DNA of 64,000 nt. Source: CAXXOK01 sp964584315 (GTDB taxonomy: Bacteria > Bacillota > Clostridia > Christensenellales > Aristaeellaceae). This document shows positions 24,028-32,824 of the stretch, piece after piece (the first letter of the stretch is position 1; every line of letters starts with the position of its first letter). A model generated the notes under the pieces. That model ran no database searches. It was not told the DNA's origin and was given only the letters and a program-made list of their open reading frames with translations. The translations under genes and the position numbers were made by a program. The stretch is from NCBI GenBank assembly GCA_964584315.1, contig CAZOZO010000008.1, positions 16,898 to 80,897 on the forward strand, written 5' to 3'.

Positions 24028-25713
24028 ATGGCATTTGTACCGACACTCGAGCTTCACGATTACACGATCCCCGGGCTGCTTCGGAGGAACGCGGAGCGAC
24101 TGCCGGACAACGACTGCGTCGTTGCGCCTGAGTTTGACGTGCGCTGGAGCTGGAAGGAGTTTGACCGCCTGACCGACGTGGTGGCGCGGGGTTTCTACGC
24201 CATGGGCGTGCGCAAAGGCGACCATGTGGCCATCTGGGCTACCAACGTACCGGAGTGGATGCTCACGATGTTTGCCACGGCCAAGCTGGGCGCCATTCTG
24301 GTTACGGTCAACACCAACTACAAGCAGTTTGAGCTCAACTACCTGCTCACCCAGAGCGACGCCAAGATGCTGGTGATGATCCCCGAGGTGCGCGGCAACG
24401 ACTACATCGACCACATCACGGGGCTGATGCCCAGCCTGCTGACCGACGCGCCGGAGGCCATCGGCGAGGCGAAGCTGCCGCACCTCAAGCATGTCGTGCT
24501 CATTGGGCAAAGCGACAAAAAAGCCAGAGGCATGAGGGGCTTTGACGAATTGTACACGCTGGCGGAGACCGTGCCCCAGTCCGTGGTGGAGGAGCACATT
24601 GCGGGCCTTGCCACGCATGAAGTGATCAACATGCAGTACACCAGCGGCACCACGGGCTTTCCCAAGGGCGTGATGCTCACGCACCACAACATTACCAACA
24701 ACGGCCAGTTCATGGGCGATTGCATGAAGTTTACCGGCGACGACAGGCTTTTGATCGTGGTGCCTCTGTTCCACTGCTTTGGCTGCGTACTGGGCGTGAT
24801 GAGCTGCCTGACCCACGCCAGCACCATGGTGCTGATGAGCCGCTATAACCCGGAGCAGGAGATGGAACTGCTGGTGCGCGAGCGCTGCACCGCCGTGCAC
24901 GGCGTGCCTACGATGTTCATCGGCATGCTGGAGCACCCCAGCTTCGACCGCTTCGACTTTTCACACCTGCGCACGGGCATCATGGCGGGCAGCCCCTGCC
25001 CCATCAAGACCATGCGCGACGTGACCGGCAAGATGCACCTTTCGGAGCTGACCATCACCTATGGGCAGACGGAGTGCAGCCCGGGCATGACCATGAGCCG
25101 CACGGACGACCCGCTGGAGCTGCGCGTGAGCACGGTGGGCAAGCTGTTGCCCTTCGCCGAGGGCAAGATCATCAGCCCTGAGACAGGGCTGGAAGTGCCA
25201 CGCGGCACGCCGGGCGAGATCATCACCCGCGGCTACCATGTCATGAAGGGTTACTACAAAATGCCCGAGGCGACCAAAGCCGCTGTGGATGAGAACGGCT
25301 GGCTCCACACCGGCGATATCGGCACCATGGACGAGGACGGCAACTTCCGTATCACGGGCAGGCTCAAGGATATGATCATCCGCGGCGGCGAGAACATCTA
25401 CCCCCGCGAGATCGAGGAGTTCATGTACACCCACCCCGCCATCCGCGACGTGCAGGTGGTGGGCGTGCCGGACGAGAAGTACGGCGAAGAGGTGTGCGCC
25501 TGCGTGATCCTCAAGGACGGGCAGGAAGCGACCGACGCGGAGCTGATCGACTTTGTTAAAAACGGCCTGAGCCGGTACAAGTCCCCGCGCTACATCCTGC
25601 GCCTCAGCGAGTTTCCCATGACGGCCAGCGGTAAGATACAGAAGTACAAGCTGCGCGAGATGGGTGTGGAAAAGCTGAACCTGCAGGCTGCCGCGAACAT
25701 CGAAACGGCCTGA
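24028..25713 (+). CDS. Acyl-CoA synthetase (AMP-forming)
   Basis: Adenylate-forming enzyme of 561 residues that activates a carboxylic acid to its CoA thioester with ATP. Motifs: P-loop-like YTSGTTGFPKGVMLTHHN (A3), TYGQTECSPGMTMSRTDD (A5), ENGWLHTGDIGTMDEDGNFR (A7), GRLKDMIIRGGENIYPREIE (A8) and the A10 Lys in PMTASGKIQKYKLREM. The sequence is of the FadD3/medium-chain AMP-ligase kind common in gut Clostridia. Start ATG 24028 follows GAGGAGG. It is the only gene behind a T-box, so its expression should follow the charging of one tRNA. This suggests a substrate derived from an amino acid, such as a branched-chain fatty acid (inference). Confidence 0.92.
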   Translation: MAFVPTLELHDYTIPGLLRRNAERLPDNDCVVAPEFDVRWSWKEFDRLTDVVARGFYAMGVRKGDHVAIWATNVPEWMLTMFATAKLGAILVTVNTNYKQFELNYLLTQSDAKMLVMIPEVRGNDYIDHITGLMPSLLTDAPEAIGEAKLPHLKHVVLIGQSDKKARGMRGFDELYTLAETVPQSVVEEHIAGLATHEVINMQYTSGTTGFPKGVMLTHHNITNNGQFMGDCMKFTGDDRLLIVVPLFHCFGCVLGVMSCLTHASTMVLMSRYNPEQEMELLVRERCTAVHGVPTMFIGMLEHPSFDRFDFSHLRTGIMAGSPCPIKTMRDVTGKMHLSELTITYGQTECSPGMTMSRTDDPLELRVSTVGKLLPFAEGKIISPETGLEVPRGTPGEIITRGYHVMKGYYKMPEATKAAVDENGWLHTGDIGTMDEDGNFRITGRLKDMIIRGGENIYPREIEEFMYTHPAIRDVQVVGVPDEKYGEEVCACVILKDGQEATDAELIDFVKNGLSRYKSPRYILRLSEFPMTASGKIQKYKLREMGVEKLNLQAAANIETA

Positions 25714-25738
25714 CGGAGCGGGTATAAGCAATAGCAAC

Positions 25739-25766
25739 GGGGGCGTGCCCACATGGGCGCGCCCCC
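25739..25766 (+). terminator. Terminator-like hairpin after the acyl-CoA synthetase gene
   Basis: GGGGGCG-T-GCCC/GGGC-G-CGCCCCC around ACAT, followed by CGCTATTTGCC; strong stem, modest U-run. Between 25767 and 25970 I see nothing else. Confidence 0.65.
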
Positions 25767-25970
25767 GCTATTTGCCTTGGCGGCTGCGTATCATTTGGAA
25801 GGAAACCCACGCGGCATGGCAGGGTCGAAGCAAGATTCTTGCAAGTGTTACGCCTTCCCTAAACGTAACAAACGCGCCCGACCCCACGCCCGTACCCGCC
25901 GCATATGGTATACTGAGGCAGGCAAGCGGTGCGCCACGCCGTGCCAAAAGCCCGCAAACCCTTTCTGCGC

Positions 25971-25999
25971 TTGACGAACGCTGCAAAGCGTGATACATT
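25971..25999 (+). promoter_or_regulatory. Promoter of the 26038-29908 gene pair
   Basis: TTGACG (25971-25976), 17-base spacer, TACATT (25994-25999), 39 bases before the start codon. Confidence 0.6.
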
Positions 26000-26037
26000 G
26001 AGACAGAAGTTGACCACCTTGAATATGAGGTGCCTTG

Positions 26038-27834
26038 ATGAGCGACTACAAACCATATGACGGCTACGAGCCTAACGAGCCGGTGGGGGACGCTCCCGAC
26101 GGCCTGGGTACTAGGCCGCTCGCGCCCGCCGGTGCTTTTGGCGCGCGGCCCGGCGGCCCGGCGGAGCGGACTCCCGCCTCCCTGAATTGGGAGGAGGCAG
26201 GATATACCCCCAACGAGCCGGACGGCGAACCGGCCTATACCCGGCAGAATGCCCCTGCGACCCATGCCGAAAACCGCTATACCCGCCCCACTTGGGACGA
26301 GGCGACCTACGAGCCCGAGCCCGCCGCACCGCGCAGGCGGCGCACCCGCGCGGCCGCTTACGACGCGCCGGAAGAAGCCCCCGTGGCAGATGAGGAAGCG
26401 ATTGCGGATACCGCCTATCCTACCTATCAGCGCCCGCAGGCCGAGGCGGAGGACGCCATGGCAATGAGTGCCCGCTTTGCGCCGCCGCTTAAGTTTGAGC
26501 TGCCGCCCCAGCGCCATGCCGAACCGGCGGAAGGGGACTTTTACGCCGCCCCCGCCACGCCCTTGCTGTACCAGACGCGCAAACCCGCCGCGCCCAGTGG
26601 GTACGGCACGGGCTTCGACCCCGCCTCCCCCGCGGACGACTATCGCGTGGAAGCCGAGGGCTACGGTGGGCGAAGGGCACGAAGGGGCCGCGGTCTCAGA
26701 CGCTTCCTTGTTGTGTTGTGCGTGCTGGCGGTGCTGGGCAGCGCGGCGTATTTTGGCCGCGACTACATCCTGCAACAGGTGAGCAACCTTTTTGGCACCG
26801 AGGCCGCGGAGTCGGTCAATCAGGCGGTCAATCAGGCCATCGGCGGCGGGGCGCAGCAGCCCACCGCCGCCTACGACCCTGCGCCCGCCGTGCAGGTGAG
26901 CGACAGGGCGCGGCAGGGCATCGCCGCCGTGGCTGGCGGCGTGGACCTGGCCCCCTACGCCGTTACCGCGCGCAATGTGGTGGCCCGCAGGCAGACAGCG
27001 GACGGCCTGTACGAGTACTACCTTTTCGCCGCCGCGGACGGGCGGCTGCTGGGCTACTACGAGGGCTTGGGCGAGAATGACTTCCTCATCTGCGCGGACG
27101 ATATCTACTACGTGCCGCAGCCGCCCTACCTGATCGACGCGGAGGGCCTGCCGCTGATCGACGCGTCGCGCTACCAGCAGGCGGCGGGCGCGGACGCGGT
27201 GCTGGGCCCCATGACCGGCGGATGGGCCACCATCCGGAACGCGGCGGGAACCGCCAGCAACTATATCAAGGGGGATGGCACGCTGCTCAGCGCCCTGTGG
27301 TTCGCCAAGGCGTGGCCCTTTACCGCCGGGCAGACGCTTGCGTGGGTGGATACCGGCAATGTGACCGAGCCCGAGGAACGCTATGCGCTTTACACCCTGA
27401 CGCGCGGGGGCGAGATGAAGCTGTGGAAACACGCCGCAGACATGGACGGCGTGCTGGGCTGCGCGGCGGGCGTGGCGGTGATGGCGGGCGGCGAGGTGGT
27501 GCGCCTGGATGCGGCGCATACATCGCTGTGCGTGACCGACGATGCCGCCGTGTATGCGGATTGCGGCGCGCTGGTGGTGCGCGACCCCGCGACCGGCAAG
27601 TATGCCCTGTTCGTGGGCGGCGAGCAGCATTACGATTTTGCGTATGACCGCATCGCGCCCGTGCCATCGGATATCCAGTGGGCGGAGAGCGCAAACGGCC
27701 TCTACCGCGTGCTGACGGTGACCGGTATGGCTTACCCGCTGCCGCTTTCGCACTACTTCGCGCTGGAGAAGGATGGGGCCAAGGAGATGGTGGCCCTGTC
27801 CACAGGCTCGGTTTATCCGCTCCGGCTGCAATAG
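26038..27834 (+). CDS. Membrane protein with long disordered cytoplasmic region and large ectodomain
   Basis: A 598-residue protein. Residues 1-215 are low-complexity, rich in Pro, Ala, Glu, Tyr and Arg, with short repeats (YEPNEPVGD, YTPNEPDGE, repeated YTR/TYEPEP) and a basic stretch RRARRGRGLRR before a single membrane helix (FLVVLCVLAVLGSAAYFG, about residues 222-240). The ectodomain of about 350 residues has repeated beta-rich units (LYEYYLFAAADGRLLGYYEG, RYALYTLTRGGEMKLWKHA, GKYALFVGGEQHYDFAYDRI) that look like a WG-repeat or propeller-like fold. GAGG lies before ATG 26038. The topology is N-in, C-out. Function unknown; it precedes a secreted SH3-type protein by 19 bases, so the two are one operon and probably act on the cell surface. 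Confidence 0.7.
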   Translation: MSDYKPYDGYEPNEPVGDAPDGLGTRPLAPAGAFGARPGGPAERTPASLNWEEAGYTPNEPDGEPAYTRQNAPATHAENRYTRPTWDEATYEPEPAAPRRRRTRAAAYDAPEEAPVADEEAIADTAYPTYQRPQAEAEDAMAMSARFAPPLKFELPPQRHAEPAEGDFYAAPATPLLYQTRKPAAPSGYGTGFDPASPADDYRVEAEGYGGRRARRGRGLRRFLVVLCVLAVLGSAAYFGRDYILQQVSNLFGTEAAESVNQAVNQAIGGGAQQPTAAYDPAPAVQVSDRARQGIAAVAGGVDLAPYAVTARNVVARRQTADGLYEYYLFAAADGRLLGYYEGLGENDFLICADDIYYVPQPPYLIDAEGLPLIDASRYQQAAGADAVLGPMTGGWATIRNAAGTASNYIKGDGTLLSALWFAKAWPFTAGQTLAWVDTGNVTEPEERYALYTLTRGGEMKLWKHAADMDGVLGCAAGVAVMAGGEVVRLDAAHTSLCVTDDAAVYADCGALVVRDPATGKYALFVGGEQHYDFAYDRIAPVPSDIQWAESANGLYRVLTVTGMAYPLPLSHYFALEKDGAKEMVALSTGSVYPLRLQ

Positions 27835-27853
27835 ACCTTCGGGAGGGATGCTT

Positions 27854-29908
27854 ATGAAACGCTTTCTTGCGCTGATGATGGCGCTTTGCCTGTCCGTGGG
27901 TTCCGCCGCTGCGGAGGCGCCGGACGGCGACCGAACCGTGGAGCTGACGGGGAACGGCCTGACCGTGTACCGCGTCAAGGCAACAGGGGAGGATGACACG
28001 CTCCAGTACAAGCTGGATTACCCGGCCTTCGAGAGCGAGGACGCCTCGCTGGCCGAGTACCTGACCGGCGCGGTGACCGGGCCGCTGCTGGCGCTGCGGC
28101 GTGCGGCCCCCATGGCGGGCGCGGCTGCGGGCGCGAAGGACTACATCCGCATGATGTTCTACGCCTCGATGGACTTTCCGGGCATCCTTTCGCTGGAGGC
28201 GACGGTGCTCAACCGCTCGGCGGATCAGTCCATCAACGAGATGCTGTTCTTTTACCGCATCATCGATCTGAACGGGAGGCGGGAGCTGAGTGTGTACGAC
28301 CTGTTCACCGAGCCGCGGGAGCAGGTGGATACGGCCATCCGCAGCGCGGTGCTCAGCACGCTTTCCGGGCAGGAGGGCGTGATCGTGACCGAAGCGGCGC
28401 AGGTGCCCGCGCCCAACTCCATCAAGCTGACGACGGACGTGTTCCAGTGCCTGTATGCCGCACGCACCGTGACCGAAAAGGCGACCACCGTGAACGTGCC
28501 GTGGGCGCAGCTGGGCCTGACGCCCTCGCCGCTGCTCACGGGCGAGGCAGCCCCCGCGGATGGAGAAGCGACCGAAACCCCTGCCCAGCCCGACGCCATG
28601 CAAAATGAGACCCCTGCCGGCGAGACGCCCGCCGATGCGGCGGCCATGACCGCCCTCACCGGCGACGCGCTGCTCGCCCGCCTGACGGAGAGCGACTGGC
28701 AAACCATGGACTCCACGCTGCGCTTTATGCAGGACGGCACCGTGACCGACCCGACTGGCGGCGAGTCGCTCTTTACAGCTTACAGCCTGACTGCGCAGGG
28801 CCTGAGCCTGACCACCGTCGAGCGCCCCGACCAGAGCGCCGTGGTGACCGAGGAAGCGGACGGCCTGTTGCTCACCTTCGATACCGAGACCAGCGATTTT
28901 GAAACCCTGCTGCTCACGCCGCTTTCTGCGGCGGAAGGGGAACCCGCCGCCCAGGCGGATACCCCCACGCCCATGCCGCAGATGGATATGAGCGTTTCCG
29001 TGCAGCCGATGGATGTGGCCACACCCACCCCCATGCCCGTGACCGGCGAGGATGCGGATGTGGTGGCGTTCCTCTCCCAGGGGCTGTGGAAAAAGCTTGG
29101 CACCGATGGGGACACCTACTACCAGTTCCTGCCTGACGGGCGTATGCTGACCATACAGGTTACGCCCTATACCGTGGCGGGCGGCGAACTGAGTGGTGGT
29201 GAGCTCTCCGGCACGGTGCAGGCGGGCGGCACTGCCTTTACGCTGGTGCAGGCGGACGGCGGACAGGTTGGCTTTGTGCTCAACCGCGCCGCAACGGCGG
29301 TACAGGCGGAGTCATTCGTGACGGCTTCGCCCACGCCCACGCCGTCGCCTACCCCCACACCGTCGGCTACGCCCACGGCCACGCCCGCGCCCACCCCCAG
29401 CCCCACGCCCTCGCCCACCTTGTCGCCCTTCGAGCAGGCGCAGAGCAGCGCCCCCACGCTGGCGGCCTTGGGCGACGCGAGCTTTGCAAAACGACAGACC
29501 TTCAAGGTATACAGCGCGCCGGACGAGAGCAGCTTCCGCGACAGCAAAGCGCAGGTGACCACCGATGAGACGGTGCAGATCTTCGGCGTAACGGGCGAGT
29601 GGGTGCTGGTGAGTTACCCGATCGGCAACGGCTCGCGCGGGCGTATCGGCTACATCACAAGCAGCACCCTGGCCGACCCGGACAACGTGGCGCAGATCGC
29701 CTTCGCCGATGTGAAGGTGAAGCTGGTCAAGAAGGCCAACGCCACGGACGACCCGCTGCGCGGCAAGACCAAGCTGTTTGAGATCAAGAAGGACGCGGAG
29801 GTCACGTTGCTGGCGTTCCTGGGCACGGACTGGGCCTATGTGGAGACCACGTACAAGGACAAGCCCTGCCGTGCGTTTATCCCCAAATCGGCGTTGGCGG
29901 CGGAGTAA
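27854..29908 (+). CDS. Secreted multi-domain protein with RsiV-like and SH3-like domains
   Basis: Product of 684 residues with signal peptide MKRFLALMMALCLSVGSAAA. The N-terminal 200 residues (LQYKLDYPAFESEDASLAEY, ATVLNRSADQSINEMLFFYR, LNGRRELSVYDLFTEP) resemble the DUF3298/RsiV-type ectodomain. A middle part has two short repeats, each with DALLARLTESDWQTMDS-like or FLSQGLWKKLGTDGDTYYQF starts followed by a small beta domain. Then comes a Thr/Pro/Ser linker (about residues 515-545, TPTPSPTPTP...) and C-terminal SH3-like domains (FKVYSAPDESSFRD, GEWVLVSYPIGNGSRGRIGY, TDWAYVETTYKDKPCRAFIP). ATG 27854 is chosen for GGGAGG at 7 bases. SH3-like domains of this kind usually bind peptidoglycan. 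Role unknown. Confidence 0.75.
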   Translation: MKRFLALMMALCLSVGSAAAEAPDGDRTVELTGNGLTVYRVKATGEDDTLQYKLDYPAFESEDASLAEYLTGAVTGPLLALRRAAPMAGAAAGAKDYIRMMFYASMDFPGILSLEATVLNRSADQSINEMLFFYRIIDLNGRRELSVYDLFTEPREQVDTAIRSAVLSTLSGQEGVIVTEAAQVPAPNSIKLTTDVFQCLYAARTVTEKATTVNVPWAQLGLTPSPLLTGEAAPADGEATETPAQPDAMQNETPAGETPADAAAMTALTGDALLARLTESDWQTMDSTLRFMQDGTVTDPTGGESLFTAYSLTAQGLSLTTVERPDQSAVVTEEADGLLLTFDTETSDFETLLLTPLSAAEGEPAAQADTPTPMPQMDMSVSVQPMDVATPTPMPVTGEDADVVAFLSQGLWKKLGTDGDTYYQFLPDGRMLTIQVTPYTVAGGELSGGELSGTVQAGGTAFTLVQADGGQVGFVLNRAATAVQAESFVTASPTPTPSPTPTPSATPTATPAPTPSPTPSPTLSPFEQAQSSAPTLAALGDASFAKRQTFKVYSAPDESSFRDSKAQVTTDETVQIFGVTGEWVLVSYPIGNGSRGRIGYITSSTLADPDNVAQIAFADVKVKLVKKANATDDPLRGKTKLFEIKKDAEVTLLAFLGTDWAYVETTYKDKPCRAFIPKSALAAE

Positions 29909-30051
29909 ACAGAGGCGGATGGCAAGACGCGACGTCTGGCAAAGCGCGCGGATCGCGCCCGCACCGTCCACCAAGCACATTGGCTCTGGAACAACCTTAA
30001 AACCGCCCGCCATATCAAGGGGCATACGCCCCGCATGACAGCAAGAAAAAC

Positions 30052-30080
30052 GCGGCCGCCTCAGCAAACGAGGCGGCCGC
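30052..30080 (-). terminator. Rho-independent terminator of the met operon
   Basis: Perfect 11-base stem GCGGCCGCCTC/GAGGCGGCCGC with a 7-base loop, followed on the minus strand by GTTTTTCTT. It serves metQ; the stretch 30081-30202 and the stretch 29909-30051 after the convergent gene show nothing else. Confidence 0.8.
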
Positions 30081-30202
30081 TTCCCGTATATCAGCTTGGA
30101 AAGGAGCAGGGGTACTTCTGCCCCGCACAACGCCAAAATCGAACGGCGAATTACACCGTCCGAAAATAGTGCCGCGATGCGCGGGGCCAGCCCGTGTGCC
30201 CG

Positions 30203-31018
30203 TTACTGGGCGGCGGGCGTAAAGGTGGGGGCGAAGCCGCTGGCCACGATCAGGTCGTACACCTTCTGGGTGTAGATGACCTGCTGCAGCGCCTTGACCC
30301 ACGGGGCTTCGGCGTTCTCCGCGCGCACGGCGATCAGGTTCACGTAGCCCTTGGCGGCGAGGCTGTCCGGCCCCTCGGCGTACAGGCCGTCACGGTAGGG
30401 GATCAGTTCCGCCAGCACGGCGTTGTTGCCGTTGATCACTGCATAGGCCACGTCGCTGCGCAGGCCGGGGATCAGCTCGGCATTGGCCTCGATGATCTCC
30501 AGGTTGTGCGGGTTGGTCACGATATCTTCCTTGGTGTTGGTGCTCTCCAGCGTGGTGCCCTCCGGCAGGGTGATGAGGCCCGCATCCTGCAAGAGCAGCA
30601 GCGCGCGGTTCAGGTTGGTGGGGTCGTTGGGGATGGCGATCTTGTCGCCATCGGCGATCTCATCCAGGCTGGCCTTGGTGCCCGCATAGATGGCCAGCGG
30701 CTCGAAGTGAGTGAACACCACGCCCACCAGCTTGTTGGCATCATCCACGGTCTCGTTGTAGCTGGCAAGGTAGGGGATGTGCTGGAAGAAGTTCGCCTGC
30801 ACGGAGCCGTCCGAGGTGGCGGGGTTTTCCACCACGTAGTCGGATACCACGGTCAGGTCAAGGTCGTAGCCGAGGGACGCCAGGTCTTCCTTGACGAGCT
30901 CAAGGATCTGCGCGTGGGGATTCTCCGTGGCGATGATGGACAGCTTTTCGCCCGCCAGCGCGGTGGTCAGGCTCAGGGCAAGGGCAAGGGTCAGGATGAT
31001 GGCTACCAGCTTTTTCAT
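30203..31018 (-). CDS. metQ: Methionine/cysteine ABC transporter substrate-binding protein (NlpA/MetQ family)
   Basis: A 271-residue MetQ-type binding protein: LSIIATENPHAQILELVKED, VSDYVVENPATSDGSVQANF, FFQHIPYLASYNE, KIAIPNDPTNLNRALLLLQD and VAYAVINGNNAVLAELIP match the family, including the motif that cradles methionine. The signal peptide ends ...LSLTTALAGEK with no Cys, so unlike most MetQ proteins it cannot be lipidated. GGAG precedes ATG 31018. Third gene of metN-metI-metQ. The Cys/Met-rich leader upstream of metN suggests the ligand is methionine, cysteine or cystine. Confidence 0.93.
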   Translation of the reverse strand: MKKLVAIILTLALALSLTTALAGEKLSIIATENPHAQILELVKEDLASLGYDLDLTVVSDYVVENPATSDGSVQANFFQHIPYLASYNETVDDANKLVGVVFTHFEPLAIYAGTKASLDEIADGDKIAIPNDPTNLNRALLLLQDAGLITLPEGTTLESTNTKEDIVTNPHNLEIIEANAELIPGLRSDVAYAVINGNNAVLAELIPYRDGLYAEGPDSLAAKGYVNLIAVRAENAEAPWVKALQQVIYTQKVYDLIVASGFAPTFTPAAQ

Positions 31019-31038
31019 GGGGTTTGCTCCTTTCGAAT

Positions 31039-31701
31039 TTAGCGTCGTTTATGGTCCAAGCTCCGCATCAGGCGGGTGCCTAAAACGGTGATGATCTGCA
31101 CCAGCGCCACCAGAAGCAGGCTGGCGGAGTACATGACGTCGAACTTGCGAATGTTCAGGCCCTTGATGATGGCCAGCGCCCCCAGCCCGCCGCCGCCCGC
31201 CGCGCTGGCCAGCGCCGTGTAGGCGAGGATGGTGGTCACGCTGATGGCCGCGCCGTTCACCAGCGAGGGCACGGCCTCCGGCAGGAGCACCTTGCGGATG
31301 ATCTGCCAGTTGCTGGAGCCCATCGACTGCGCGGCCTCGATCACGCCCCTGTCCACCTCGCTGAGCGAACCTTCCACCATGCGCGCGATGTAGGGGAAGG
31401 CGCTGACCACCAGCGGGAAGATGACCGACGTGGTGCCGATGGCCGAGCCCATGACCGCGCGGGTGACGGGGAAGAGCATCGCCAGCATGATGATGAAGGG
31501 GATGGAGCGCAGGAAGTTGATGGCCGTGCCCAGCGCCGCGTTGAGCGCGGGTTTGGGCAGGATATGGTCGCGGCGGGTCACCACCAGCAAAATGCCCAGC
31601 GGCAGGCCGATCAGGTAGGCGATCAGGCTGGCCCAGAAGGTCATGTACACGGTCTCGGCAGCGCCGGTCAGCAGCATGGGCCACAGTTTGTCCCAAGTCA
31701 T
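31039..31701 (-). CDS. metI: Methionine ABC transporter permease
   Basis: MetI permease of 220 residues with five membrane helices (TVYMTFWASLIAYLIGLPLG, INFLRSIPFIIMLAMLFPV, TTSVIFPLVVSAFPYIARM) and the cytoplasmic coupling motif EAAQSMGSSNWQIIRKVLLP. The ATG overlaps the metN stop by four bases (ATGA), showing translational coupling. Confidence 0.95.
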   Translation of the reverse strand: MTWDKLWPMLLTGAAETVYMTFWASLIAYLIGLPLGILLVVTRRDHILPKPALNAALGTAINFLRSIPFIIMLAMLFPVTRAVMGSAIGTTSVIFPLVVSAFPYIARMVEGSLSEVDRGVIEAAQSMGSSNWQIIRKVLLPEAVPSLVNGAAISVTTILAYTALASAAGGGGLGALAIIKGLNIRKFDVMYSASLLLVALVQIITVLGTRLMRSLDHKRR

Positions 31702-32747
31702 GCGGGGTGCACCTCCTCGACCGTCAGGCCTAGCTTTTCAAGGTAGTCCGTCAGCAGCTTGCGCTCGACGGGGTCTTTGGGCAGCGATACTAGCATTTGG
31801 CCGTACGCCTTCTGGTTCAGTTGCCGGATATCCGCGGACAGGATGTTGACCGTCGCGCCGCTCTCCTTCACCATACGGCTGATGATGGGCTGCTCCGCGG
31901 ATTCGCCGTCAAACACGATGCGCAGCGCCGCCTCCTGCGGCTGGGGCTCGGTCTCGCCGGGCAGGATGCCGAACAGGCGCTTGCCTGCCGCGGACTTTGT
32001 GTGCAAAAACACTTCATCCACCGTGCCCTGCTCGGCCAGCTTGCCGCCGTCTAAAATGGCGACCTTGTTGCACACCTGCCGGATCACGGCCATCTCGTGG
32101 GTGATCAGCACCACGGTGATGCCCAGCGTGCGGTTGATGCGCTGCAGCAGCTCCAAAATGCTCTGCGTGGTCATGGGGTCCAGCGCGCTGGTGGCTTCGT
32201 CGCACAGCAGCATCTCGGGGTCGCCCGCCAGCGCCCGCGCGATGGCTACGCGCTGCTTTTGACCGCCGCTGAGCTGGCTGGGGTAGGCGGCTGCCTTTTC
32301 CGCGAGCCCGACGACCTCGAGCAGCTCGCGCACGCGGGCGTCCGCCTGCTTCTTGGGCACGCCCGCGATCTCCAGCGGGTAGCGCACGTTGCGCGCGACC
32401 GTCTTTTGCGACAACAGGTTGAACTGCTGGAAGATCATCGCCATGCGCCGACGGGTATGGCGCAGCGCCGCGGGAGCCATGGTCAGCACGTTCTGCCCGT
32501 CGATCAGCACCTGCCCGCCTGAGGGGGTGTCCAGCCGGTTCAGGCAGCGGATCAGCGTGCTTTTGCCCGCGCCGCTCATGCCGATGATGCCGTAGATATC
32601 GCCCTTTTCGATCGTCAGGCTGATACCGTCCAGCGCCTTCAGCTCTCCGTCCGGCGTCTGGTACACCTTGGTCAGGCCACGAATCTCGATCTGCGGCGCA
32701 TTTCCCTGTTCCATACAGGGGGCCTGCGCCTCCGCGCTTTTCTCCAC
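31698..32747 (-). CDS. metN: Methionine ABC transporter ATP-binding protein with NIL domain
   Basis: MetN ATPase. Walker A is GMSGAGKST, the Q-loop is in AMIFQQFNLLSQKTVARNV, the signature is LSGGQKQRVAIARALA, Walker B is MLLCDEATSALD, and the switch His is in VLITHEMAVI. The C-terminal 100 residues form the NIL regulatory domain (ALRIVFDGESAEQPIISRMV, GATVNILSADIRQLNQ), which in E. coli binds methionine to shut the pump. Start: GTG 32747 with AAGGAG 11 bases upstream, giving 349 residues; ATG 32714 with GGAGG 13 bases upstream is the alternative. It is preceded directly by a terminator hairpin and a Cys/Met leader peptide. Confidence 0.95.
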   Translation of the reverse strand: MEKSAEAQAPCMEQGNAPQIEIRGLTKVYQTPDGELKALDGISLTIEKGDIYGIIGMSGAGKSTLIRCLNRLDTPSGGQVLIDGQNVLTMAPAALRHTRRRMAMIFQQFNLLSQKTVARNVRYPLEIAGVPKKQADARVRELLEVVGLAEKAAAYPSQLSGGQKQRVAIARALAGDPEMLLCDEATSALDPMTTQSILELLQRINRTLGITVVLITHEMAVIRQVCNKVAILDGGKLAEQGTVDEVFLHTKSAAGKRLFGILPGETEPQPQEAALRIVFDGESAEQPIISRMVKESGATVNILSADIRQLNQKAYGQMLVSLPKDPVERKLLTDYLEKLGLTVEEVHPA

Positions 32748-32775
32748 GCTGTTTCACACTCCTTGTTCAAGCAAA

Positions 32776-32806
32776 AAGCCCGCCTCACGCAGTGCGAGGC
32801 GGGCTT
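32776..32806 (-). terminator. Attenuator terminator between leader peptide and metN
   Basis: Perfect 11-base stem AAGCCCGCCTC/GAGGCGGGCTT (9-base loop) followed on the minus strand by TTTTTGCTTG, placed between the leader ORF stop (32825) and the metN ribosome site. An intrinsic terminator at the start of an operon means readthrough must be controlled. GTGCGA in leader codons 14-16 can pair with TCGCAC inside this hairpin, one possible antiterminator. Confidence 0.8.
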
Positions 32807-32824
32807 ATGGGCTTCAATGGGCCA

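Noticed and set aside
29330..29430. Short GC-rich direct repeats resembling a CRISPR-like or satellite array
   Set aside because: They are in frame and encode a Thr/Pro/Ser linker of the secreted SH3-type protein; no spacers or cas genes.
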